NCBI GenBank assembly: GCA_033239125.1
Contig: BSWB01000003.1
Location: 135,817,820-135,881,819 of the forward strand
Source of the DNA: Fagopyrum homotropicum
Taxonomy: Eukaryota; Streptophyta; Magnoliopsida; Caryophyllales; Polygonaceae
Direction: 5' to 3'
DNA: 64,000 nucleotides
Positions 54,721 to 63,679 of this stretch are shown one piece after another (the first letter of the stretch is position 1; every line of letters begins with the position of its first letter). A model generated the notes under the pieces. That model was not told the origin of the DNA, did not search any database, and worked only from the letters and a program-made list of their open reading frames with translations. The position numbers and the translations under genes are program-made.

Positions 54721-56400
54721 GAGTTGAATAACCGCCAGCGCAGATGGTTAGAGTTGATCAAGGACTTTGATCTTGAGATCTTATACCACCCGGGAAAGGC
54801 TAATGTGGTAGCAAATGCCCTCAGTAGGAAGACTTCCCGGGAGATGGCTATCGCTAGACTGAAAGCTCAGCCACAATTACAACAAGATTTGGCATGGCTA
54901 GATATGGATATCTACTTCCCAGATTTCGATAGCCAGTTGTCCACCTTGGAGTTAGTACCTTATATGTTGGCCGAAATCCGACAAAAGCAAGAGAGTTGCC
55001 TAGCTTTGACACAGATCCGAGACCGGATGTCTCGAGGAGAGGCACCACAGTTTGCAGTTGGTGCTGACGGAGTTCTGAGATGTCAGGAGTGTGTTTGTGT
55101 GCCGTCAGATCGGGAGTTGAGAGAGAGGATCCTTCAGAAGGCTCACTCTTCACCTTACTCTGTACGCCCTGGTGCGAGTAAGATGTATCAGGATGTCAGA
55201 CGCTCTTTCTGGTGGGAAGGTCTGAAGCCAGATGTGACGAGATATGTAGCTCAGTGTACGACTTGTCAACAGGTCAAGATCGAGCATCATAGACCCGGAG
55301 GCGAGCTACACCCACTCCCCGTTCCTCAGTTGAAGTGGGAAGACATCTCTATGGATTTTATGACTGGTTTGAGACCGAGTTGTGGTTTTGATGCTATCTG
55401 GGTTATAGTAGATCGACTGACGAAGACCGCACGTTTCATTCCGATCAAGGAAACGTGGCCGGTGAGTTGACTAGCAGAGGAGTTCACGAGACAGATAGTG
55501 AGACTTCATGGAGTACCTAGGACTATAGTCTCTGACGGAGACGGACGGTTTACTTTGAGGTTCTGGCAGCAAGTTCATACCGCCCTAGGTATGAGTCTAC
55601 AGTTCACGACTGCTTATCATCCTCAGACCGATGGTCAGTCTGAGTGTACCATCCAGACTTTGGAGGACATGTTACGAGCCTATGTGTTAGATTGGGGACA
55701 TGTGTGGCCAGATCACCTTCCCTTAGTGGAATTTTCATATAACAACAGTTTGCACGCATCGATCAGGATGGCTCCTTATGAGGCTTTATATGGACAAAGA
55801 TGCCGTACACCGTTGTGTTGGGAAGAGCCTAGTAGTGCCAGCAGAATAGCACCTGAGCAGGTTCAGGATGACATGACTCGAGTAGCAGTGATCCGAGAGC
55901 GGATGTTAGTAGCACAGAGTCGACAGAAGTCTTATGTTGATAAGAGGCGCAGACCTCTGGAGTTTAGAGTTGGAGCTTAGGTTTGGTTGAGAGTATCCCC
56001 GACACGAGGCGTCAGACGTTTCGGTGTCAAAGGGAAGTTGAGTCCCAGATATGTTGGACCGTTCGAGATTCTTGAGCGAGTTGGAGAGGCAACTTACAGA
56101 CTTGCGTTGCCACCGAGACTCGAGGGTGTTCACCCAGTTTTCCATGTGTCTCAGCTACGGGAGTACATACCTGACCGGAGACACATCGTCAGTCATGAGG
56201 ATCTAGTGATCGAGCCAGACTACATGTTCGTAGAGCACCCGGTGGCTGTCTTAGAGCGTAGTACGAGACACTTGCATTCGAAGGACATACCGATGATGAA
56301 GATACAGTGTTTGAGGCGAGGAGCTGATGAGGCGACTTGGGAGACAGAGGATAGTATCTAGAGGAACTATCCGGAGTTTTACGTCGAACTTGTTGCACCG
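54721..56400 (+). pseudogene. Element D integrase with chromodomain
   Basis: From 54724 the sequence gives NNRQRRWLELIKDFDLEILYHPGKANVVANALSRK, the end of RNase H, then the integrase zinc-binding region (VTRYVAQCTTCQQVK). The core shows ISMDFMTGL, TIVSDGDGRFTL and HPQTDGQSECTIQTLEDML, the catalytic Asp, Asp and Glu blocks. Stops lie at 55468, 55978 and 56359. The C-terminal part has LSPRYVGPFEILERVG and VFHVSQLREYIPD. After that a chromodomain (about 56215-56395) reads AVLERSTRHLHSKDI, MMKIQCL and ATWETEDSI. The chromodomain is the mark of chromoviruses and directs integration to heterochromatin. Inactive. Confidence 0.88.
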
Positions 56401-56575
56401 TTAGCTTAGTATGTTGTTTGGTTTTTCCTTTGTTGCGTTGTGAACGCTTTTGTGTGACGTCTTGTGTTACGTGCCCCGAGTGGGAATATATGAGCTCAGT
56501 TTTGTTTCTGTGTGTTGTTGTGATCGTTTGGCTTTTGCAAGTTTCGGGACAAAACTTCTTTTTAGGGGGATCTGA
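56401..56575 (+). other. Element D 3' UTR and polypurine tract
   Basis: Short non-coding tail; the polypurine tract TTTAGGGGGATCTGA directly precedes the LTR (56561-56575). Confidence 0.75.
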
Positions 56576-58312
56576 TGTAAGATCTTAGGTTTTTGCCTTC
56601 ACCGCCCCTGCGGTGAAGAGGGCCGCCCCCGCGGCCAGCCGCCCCTGCGGCTGTGAGATCCGCCCCTGCGGATCGTGCGACAGATCGCGCCGATCTGTTT
56701 TCGTCATTTTATCTTTCTTCCATAGATAGAATACCCGATATTCTATCTTATGGGCCGGTTTCCTTGTTTTCTTTCTAACCCTAGACGCCCTTCCATCTAG
56801 CGTTCCAACCCTCCCTATATATTCTCTTCCTTCTCTCCTTTTCCCGTTCCTTGCTATCATCTTCAAACCCTAGAGAGCTGCAGCCTTCCTTGCTTCCTAC
56901 AATCCCGCTGAATGTAATTGCATCTTTATTGGTTCTTCCTCACATTCCTTTAACGCTGCACGCCTTCCCTTTTGTTTTAGTTTCTTCCTTTCATTCTTTT
57001 CTTTCCTTCTTCTCCAATGATCGAGCATGAGCCCTTGATTCTTGGGGAGTGTTCCGTTGTTGAACCTTCATTGTTCTCAAGCTCTCTGGAGTGGAGTCTC
57101 GACGTGTTGGAACCAAAGGTTTGAGCTTTGGTTGCCCCTGCTGTGAGATCTGTCGAAAAGAAGCCCGACAGTAGCTTCTGACGAAGATCCGCCCTTGCGC
57201 CTGCACAGTGATGCCCCTGCGCCTCTGTTTAGCTGCCCCTGTGCATCTATCTAACCGCCCCTGCGGTTTCTATGCAGTAACTCCCGTCTTTGGTGAGTTG
57301 CTTCGTTCCTTCTTTTCCTCGTTCCTTCCTTGGTTCCTTATGGTTGTTCCTTGTTCCCCTGAGTTGTTGTAAGACTAAGGTTGAGCCCTTAGCATGTGTT
57401 GATCTCTTAGAGATCGTTGAGACTAGAAGTCATAGACTTCAAGCAACCGTTTCGTTCCTGATCCGTGCTGCTTGTTCGTACAGGCTTTCCTTGCTCCTTT
57501 CCTAAGGGAAACTGAGTTTCCTTGTGTGTCTTCTGAGTTGTTGTTGAGCCTTTTGGGTTACCTTCATGTGAGGTAAGTCCCTTGGACTTACTTAGCTTCA
57601 TTCCGCGTATTAGTTGGATTGTTTTGGCTTGTTTGTGTTGCTATCATGTTTATACCGGATAATTGGAAATAGGATTCACCCTTTGTTACCCTTAACTGGC
57701 CCAAGTGTATTATAACCGGGCGGTGACCACTTGTCTAGTTCTATAGGAGACTAGAATGTGCTATTGTAACCCAGACCCGTAGGTAACGGATAGTACTGAT
57801 CTATTCCTATTGGTAGACGGAAGCAGAGGCGAGTTTCGGGAGATTCTTGTTTGACAAAAGAAGTTGAATTAGAAATGGATAAACTTAATGAAAGATAATA
57901 ACCGGTTGATATGTAAGCATGCTATGTGTTTTCTTTACCTTATGTGTGTTTGTGCCCTTACACTCTTGCTTATACCTAGAATGTTAGCTAACAGTTTATA
58001 CCGTCGTTGTAGATGTTACGCAGGTTCAGGATGCTGCTGAGTGATCCGGATGGTGTGGTCAGCCGGGGTTCCCGTACATTATAGGACGGGATTGGGTTTT
58101 GTTTTTCTTTAGTTGCTTCCCTTTTGTTTTGAACCCGGCTGTGGAGCTTTTGTGTTTTCTTCAGGTTGAACCTTTGGTTTTATATTAAGTTTTGTTTTCA
58201 TTCGTCCGTGCCTTGTTGTAAGATCCGTTTGTTGTTGCTACTCTGAGGGTCGGGACCAATTGTGCGGTCTTAACCCGTAGCGCTTCAAGTTCCCAGAACT
58301 TGGGGTGTTATA
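56576..58312 (+). repeat. Element D 3' LTR
   Basis: 1737 bases, ending TGTTATA (the terminal CA is mutated to TA). It keeps the hairpin cluster 56597-56697 almost unmutated and has the segment of about 130 bases that the 5' LTR lost. Confidence 0.93.
56597..56697 (+). repeat. Run of hairpins with one core and different arms
   Basis: Four hairpins in 78 bases share the core CCGC-CCCT-GCGG (CCCC in the second). Outer arm pairs differ: CTTCA/TGAAG at 56597-56618, GG/CC at 56621-56636, CAG/CTG at 56636-56653, GAT/ATC at 56657-56674. A fifth hairpin at 56681-56697 has arms CAGATCG and CGATCTG around CGC. Another core copy with arms AA/TT lies at 57253-57268. Confidence 0.92.
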
Positions 58313-58317
58313 AGAGA

Positions 58318-59359
58318 AACTTGTAGCAGCAAGTTTGTGATTGGGTGGATATCCATGAATCTTCCAGCATCTAGCAAGAACATATCCAACAACCTTACAA
58401 TGCTCACAATAAGATACTCCAGGATCAGCAGAAGTAGGATAACCATGCAACGTCCAACATTTATCAATATTATGGTTCTTACCTTTGCAATGATCACATA
58501 ACATAGGTCTGTTGGTTAAAGAATTAGAGGAAGTGTTCTTTGAAGAAGATTTGTTAGAATATGAAGAGTTGCCTCGATTATGAGAATAAAGAGTTGTGGC
58601 TTCATCATCAGTTCCCATAGAAGATCGAAGCCCTGTTTGTGCTTCTTCTTGAAGTATCAGTTTGCACACTTCATCTAGGCTGGGAGTCGGACTCATCATG
58701 AGAACATTAGATCTCACCTTATTAAATGATTCATTAAGGCCAACAAGGAATTGAATCACTTGTTGATCTTTGAGCAAAGAAAGAGCAATTTCATTAGAAC
58801 CACATCTACAAATACGATCCTCAATTGCAAGTATATATTCATCCCATAACTTCTTCAATCTTGTAAAATAGAAGGTAATAGAGGAATTGCCTTGAGAAAT
58901 AGAATTCAGATCTTTCTACAGTTGAAAGAGATTTGTTCTATTTGTCTTATCATAACATAGACCAAGATCATTCCAAATTTGTGCAGCAGATTTGCAATAC
59001 AGAATTGATTCGGCAATGTCCTTGTCGACTGAATGGAGAAGCCAAGAAATGATCATGTTGTTGCATTGGTCCCATTTGGCCATGAGATTGTCATTGGAGG
59101 TAGGGCGTTCGCAATCACCATTGACAAAGCCAAACTTGTTCTTAGCAAGTAAGGAAACCTCGACTGAGCATTTCCATCTGTTGTAGTTTGTCTCAGTGAG
59201 TAAAGTTGTAGAAAGTTTAAGAGAAGGGGGATTAGAATGGTAAATGAAAGTTGGATCGGTATGAGATTTGTTTGGAGAAGAAAAATCAAAAGTATCATTC
59301 GTCTGTACACCATTGTGATTGAAGCTAGGAGGAGGATCAATGGAATCTCGAGAAGCCAT
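58318..59359 (-). pseudogene. copia gag
   Basis: The minus-strand frame opens at ATG 59357-59359, just downstream of the primer binding site, and encodes a copia gag. The N-terminal retrotransposon domain has LTETNYNRWKCSVEVSLLAKNKFGFV and WDQCNNMIISWLLHSVDKDIAESILY. One in-frame TAG (58916-58918) interrupts it, and the frame resumes with the C-terminal gag domain (QFLVGLNESFNKVRSNVLMM, then PTPSLDEVCKLILQEE). A Cys-His cluster follows: CDHCKGKNHNIDKCW, a C-x2-C-x4-H-x4-C knuckle, and a second related copy CEHCKVVGYVLARCW that lacks the His. The frame runs into chromovirus D at 58317 and resumes at 38225. Confidence 0.87.
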
Positions 59360-59364
59360 TTATT

Positions 59365-59376
59365 CCTCTGATACCA
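59365..59376 (-). other. copia primer binding site (tRNA-Met type)
   Basis: On the minus strand TGGTATCAGAGG directly follows the 5' LTR. It matches the complement of the initiator tRNA-Met 3' end, the usual primer of copia elements. Confidence 0.85.
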
Positions 59377-59577
59377 TGTTACAAGGTGTAACAATGGATC
59401 AACTCGAGATCTGAGAGCAGAAGGATAGAGAAGAGAGCAACAGAAAGAGAGAGGCAACAAGAAAGAAAGAAACTGAACTCTTGTATTGATTATGTTATTT
59501 ACATTTCTATTTATACACAGTAGCATGTGATTCTGTTACTAACATGTGGCTATACATCTGTCATGTCACTATTACCA
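59377..59577 (-). repeat. copia 5' LTR
   Basis: This is the partner of 1904-2104, with the same 201-base length. Its plus-strand start TGTTACAAGG adjoins the primer binding site and its end is TTACCA. Confidence 0.87.
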
Positions 59578-59783
59578 TAAAATAAAAAGGTTTGGTAAGT
59601 TTATGGGATGTGAATGCAGTTGGTTATTTGCTCACCATTTACTGTGCTAATACTAACTAACCGGACATCACTGGTTGTGGCAAAACCTAACCTTCTAGGC
59701 TTCTACTATTCTAACAAAGACGAATCATACCAACCAATTTGACAACTCTACTATTTGTTTGTAATATATAGAAAATATCATGG
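59578..59783. other. Host flank and element G breakpoint
   Basis: About 185 bases of AT-rich host DNA without a recognisable gene. Its last 21 bases (59763-59783) are an exact copy of the first 21 bases of element G (59784-59804), a tandem duplication at the breakpoint. Confidence 0.65.
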
Positions 59784-60613
59784 AATATATAGAAAATATC
59801 ATGGAAGTGTTCATGGATGATTTCTCTGTTTATGGTTCTTCTTTCGATGATTGCTTGGCTAACTTGTCATTAGTGTTGCAAAGATGTGAGGAGACAAATC
59901 TTGTCTTAAATTGGGAAAAATGCCACTTCATGGTAAGTGAAGGGATTGTGTTAGGACACTTGGTGTCTAACCGTGGCATTGAGGTAGATAGGGCTAAGAT
60001 TGAAACGATAGAGAAGTTGCCACCACCTACCTCGGTAAAGGGGGTAAGGAGTTTCTTAGGGCATGCCGGTTTTTACCGGAGGTTTATTCAAGACTTCTCT
60101 AAAATTTCTAAGCCTCTCACTAACCTACTAATGAAAGATGTTGATTTTGTCTTTTCCAAGGATTGTCTTGAAGCTTTTTGTAGGTTGAAGAACGCCTTGA
60201 TCTCCGCAGCTATCATGCAACCTCCGGATTGGAGTCTACCATTTGAGATCATGTGCGATGCAAGTGATGTGGCCGTTGGGGCCGTTTTAGGGCAAAAGAA
60301 AGAAGGGCGCACTCATGCTATTTACTATGCTAGCAAGACGCTAGATGACGCCCAACTCAATTATGCTACCACCGAGAAAGAGTTGTTGGCGGTGGTGTAT
60401 GCATTTGAGAAGTTCCGCTCGTACCTTGTTGGAGCAAAGGTCATAGTTTATACGGATCATGCGGCGATCCGTTATCTACTTACAAAGAAGGATGCCAAAC
60501 CAAGGTTGATTCGGTGGATCCTTCTTCTTCAAGAGTTTGATTTGGAAATACGAGATAAGAAGGGATCCGAGAACTCCGTGGCGGATCACCTTAGTAGACT
60601 CCCACCATTATAG
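59784..60613 (+). pseudogene. Element G RT tail and RNase H
   Basis: The frame opens with the duplicated [18 protein letters not shown], which carries the RT catalytic FMDD, then [20 protein letters not shown] and [19 protein letters not shown] of the RT thumb. RNase H follows: [55 protein letters not shown] and [11 protein letters not shown], with Asp-Glu-Asp all present. The TAG at 60611-60613 stands in the linker before integrase, and the frame continues after it. The N-terminal two thirds of RT are missing, so it cannot work. Confidence 0.88.
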
Positions 60614-61987
60614 CTTGGGAAAGACAACATCCCGATAGATGATTCATTCCGGGATGAACAATTGCAAATGGTGGAGGAATGCTTGTTCCAAGTGGCTAGA
60701 GGAAGTGAGCCGTGGTACGCCGACATCGTGAACTACTTAGTGTGCGAGGAAGTGCCTCCCGGATTTACATATGCACAAAGGAAGAAGTTCTTCAACGATG
60801 TAAGGCATTACTATTGGAGTGAGCCACTTCTATTCAAGAGAGGCCCGGATGGGGTGCTTAGAAGATGCATACCGGAGGATGAAGTGGAGAGTGTGATCCG
60901 GCATTGCCACTCCTTACCATGCGGAGGCCATGCTAGCTCACACAAGACGTGTGCAAAGGTATTGCAATCCGGTTTTTATTGGCCTAACTTGTTTAGAGAT
61001 GTGCAAGGTTTTGTAGCGGCATGTGATGCTTGCCAAAAGACGGGCAACATCTCAAGGAGGAATGAAATGCCTTTGAATAACATCCAAGAAGTTGAGATTT
61101 TTGATGTGTGGGGTGTAGACTTCATGGGACCATTCCCTTCTTCATGTGGTAATCTCTACATCCTATTGGCGGTGGACTATGTGTCAAGATGGGTAGAAGC
61201 GATTGCTTCTCCTACGAATGATGCCAAGGTGGTAGTGCGATTCTTCAACCGGGTGATCTTCCCTAGGTTTGGAACACCAAGGGTAATCATTAGTGATGGA
61301 GGGAAGCACTTCACAAATAGGAACTTTGGAGCACTTTTGGCCAAGTATGGGGTGACTCATAAGGTGGCAACACCCTACCATCCCTAAACTAGTGGTCAAG
61401 TGGAGATCTCCAACCGAGATATCAAGGCCATCCTCGAGAAGACGGTGTCTAGGACAAGGAAGGATTGGGCTATGAAGCTCAATGACGCACTATGGGCATA
61501 TAGAACCGCCTTCAAAACACCAATTGGAACCACTCCCTACAAGTTGGTCTATGACAAGTCTTGCCATCTCCCGGTGGAAATGGAGCATAGAGCTTATTGG
61601 GCCATTAAGTGGCTAAATTTTGACCTCAAGGAAGCGGGAGAAAAGAGGTTGCTTGACATCAATGCCCTTGAGGAGCTCCGGTTGGAAGCTTATGAGAATG
61701 CCCGGATCTACAAGGAGAGAACCAAAAGGTGGCATGACAAGAGGATCATTCCAAAGGAGTTGAGTGAAGGAGATCTTGTCCTTCTCTTCAACTCAAGGCT
61801 AAGGCTCTTTCCCGGAAAGCTCAAATCAAGATGGACCGGGCCATATGTGGTGAAGAAGATCTTTCCCCACGGAGCTATTGAAATAGGAGGGGAGCATTGT
61901 GGAAATTTCAAGGTGAATGGGCATCGCTTGAAGAAGTATATTCCGGGAGCCCCGGTAGACATGATTGCCCCGCTTCACCTCGAATAG
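60614..61987 (+). pseudogene. Element G integrase
   Basis: This continues the RNase H frame: [22 protein letters not shown], zinc-binding region with [20 protein letters not shown] and CDACQKTGN, then the catalytic core with [19 protein letters not shown] and [11 protein letters not shown]. The only break is TAA at 61385-61387 where the family has CAA (Gln in HPQTSG). The C-terminus has [20 protein letters not shown] and ends at TAG 61985-61987, 14 bases before the double hairpin. It matches F and B closely and is the template recognisable in C's relic. Confidence 0.88.
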
Positions 61988-62001
61988 ACGCTCCCGAGTT
62001 T

Positions 62002-62047
62002 GGTCAAGCTAATGACCTTAAAGAAGCGCTTGGTGGGAGGCAACCCA
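62002..62047 (+). other. Conserved double hairpin after pol, element G
   Basis: GGTC and GACC around AAGCTAAT (62002-62017), then TGGG and CCCA around AGGCAA (62034-62047), as in C. Confidence 0.78.
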
Positions 62048-63640
62048 TTGGTAACATTTTTTTTCCTTTTCATTTTTGCTTAGATTTTTCTGTTTTTGTG
62101 TGCTTTGTGTGTGTTTTGTCTACCTTCGTGTGTGTGCTAGAGCATTAGTGGCATTGGAAGCCTTTCTTGGCGATGAAAATGATGATGATGAAACCCTCAC
62201 CAATTATGGGTGGAGCGGACGCGGAACTTGGACGGCTAGCGGTGCCTAGCGCGGGTTCCGAAGCTTTGAAGGATGCTTAGAGCTCTCTACCATGGTTGAA
62301 AGGATCATCCAACATCAATTCACTTGAGAATTCCCAAATACCATAGCAAACAATTTTACATTGTGAGAACCTTCTTTCACTCTCTCTACTTCATTTACAC
62401 ATTGGGGACAATGTGTTTCTAAGTATGGGGTGGGGTTTGCATGATCCTTTGCATGATGAGCATCTAGGATAGGTTAATATTTGCACATTTCTTGCATTGT
62501 ACATACTTAGAACGAAAATCCCATAAAAATCAGAAAATTAAAAAAAAAAAAAAAAAAAATTTGTGCTTTCTAGGCTTGGATATGATCCTAATGATGAAAG
62601 TTGTCTTGTGATTGGCTATGGATGGCCTTATGTGTTGAATTGATAAATGCATATGTGGACTTGAACTACTTCTCTTAAATTATATGAATGACTTGTGATC
62701 ATGATGATTGCCTAGAATGGATTGAGTATTGAAAGTCAAAATTACATGATAGTTCTTGCATACCATCTAGGAATGAATGAGGCATTTCATCTTTCTCTAC
62801 TTCTCATCTTGATCATGATTGCTTGAGCACCTCAATTGATATAAAATCGACCTCCTTTAAACCCATCCGGGAATAGGAGCATGCTAGTGTGTTGAAATGT
62901 GTGAAAAGCAAGTGCGGGGTGAAGATGTAATGAAAAGAATGTCGTGAATGAAATGCTGAAATTATTGTGGAAGTGTAGCCAAAATATAGGTTTGGGGGCG
63001 TTGGTTTAAATGACAAGTAACTCGGTACACTTCACATAATCGGGTGTTGGTGCCTTGCCAAAGTCAAATGAACCAATAGCCCTAATGAGCTTTGGTATGT
63101 GTGCCCGGTGTGGATGCACCTCGAAAAAGAGAAAAAGCCCGAGGATGGCTAATCACCGAGGTTTCGGCTATTGTACACCAATGCCATTGTCTCAAAAAAA
63201 TGAGTTAAAGAAAAAGAAAAGAAAGCAAGATAGGGAAAAATATACACTTGGGGGAAGTTGATCGAGGACAAGGATGTGGAGTTAGTTCCATTCCCGGATT
63301 AGCATCACATAACCTAGAGAATCCCCCGCCCAATTGCAACGTTTCTTGGCCTTTTATTTCACAAGCCCTTATGACCTACTTGCATGTTTGTAAGACTTAG
63401 TAATCTAGATTGGATAGACTCTTGATCTTCTTGACCTCTTCATCCTCACATTTCATGCATGCTTTTGAGTTAAGTACAATTGTCTTTCCATGCCCTTATT
63501 GTTTGATACATAATTGCTTATCCAATTGCCATTGATCATGACTATAAAGGTGATCCAATAGTAGAAGCACAAAACCCAAAAAGATTTTGCCATTTTTCTG
63601 CATACATAAATCATGTCATCTTCTAGTCTATAGTTGGGAA
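62048..63640 (+). other. Element G 3' UTR
   Basis: Non-coding. The internal polypurine-like signature GGGGACAATGTGTTTC then TAAGTATGGGGTGGGG is at 62404-62435. A poly-A run of about 20 lies at 62540-62559. Conserved blocks shared with B, C and F run from 62977 to about 63180. No ORF like the third ORFs of A, B or F is present. Confidence 0.7.
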
Positions 63641-63679
63641 TTTGCTCGGGGACGAGCAAACCTTAAGTATGGGGTATTT
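63641..63679 (+). other. Element G pre-PPT hairpin and polypurine tract
   Basis: Arms TTTGCTCG and CGAGCAAA around GGGA (63641-63660), then TTAAGTATGGGGTATTT. Confidence 0.85.

Larger units (their letters stand above)
38226..58312 (+). mobile_element. Element D: chromodomain Ty3/gypsy (chromovirus)
   Basis: A complete but decayed element on the plus strand inside copia, split by element F. The LTRs are 38226-39830 and 56576-58312; the perfect AGAGA duplication is at 38221-38225 and 58313-58317. It has a tRNA-Met primer site, gag with a knuckle, protease, RT with FIDD, RNase H, integrase and a C-terminal chromodomain, the order and features of the Tekay/Del chromovirus lineage. There are about ten in-frame stops and at least two frameshifts. 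The LTRs carry hairpins with the core CCGCCCCTGCGG, the same as element A although the two lineages are distant. Confidence 0.94.
1904..59577 (-). mobile_element. Ty1/copia retrotransposon, carrier of all nested insertions
   Basis: This is a Ty1/copia element on the minus strand. Its 201-base LTRs lie at 1904-2104 and 59377-59577. Flanking GAAAA (1899-1903) and TAAAA (59578-59582) form an imperfect five-base target duplication. Without its insertions it would be about 4.6 kb, in four pieces: 1904-3001, 27606-28720, 37091-38225 and 58318-59577. Reading on the minus strand gives gag, protease, integrase, RT and RNase H in copia order. The reading frame continues across each insertion site once one target-duplication copy is discounted, which shows that A, H and D all inserted later. 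The element is dead: it has in-frame stops, a missing integrase core and divergent LTRs. Confidence 0.93.

Noticed and set aside
56597..56697. Closely spaced GC-rich repeats that might be a CRISPR array
   Set aside because: The repeats are palindromes of 16-22 bases without regular spacers, they lie in LTRs of plant retrotransposons, and the window is eukaryotic.
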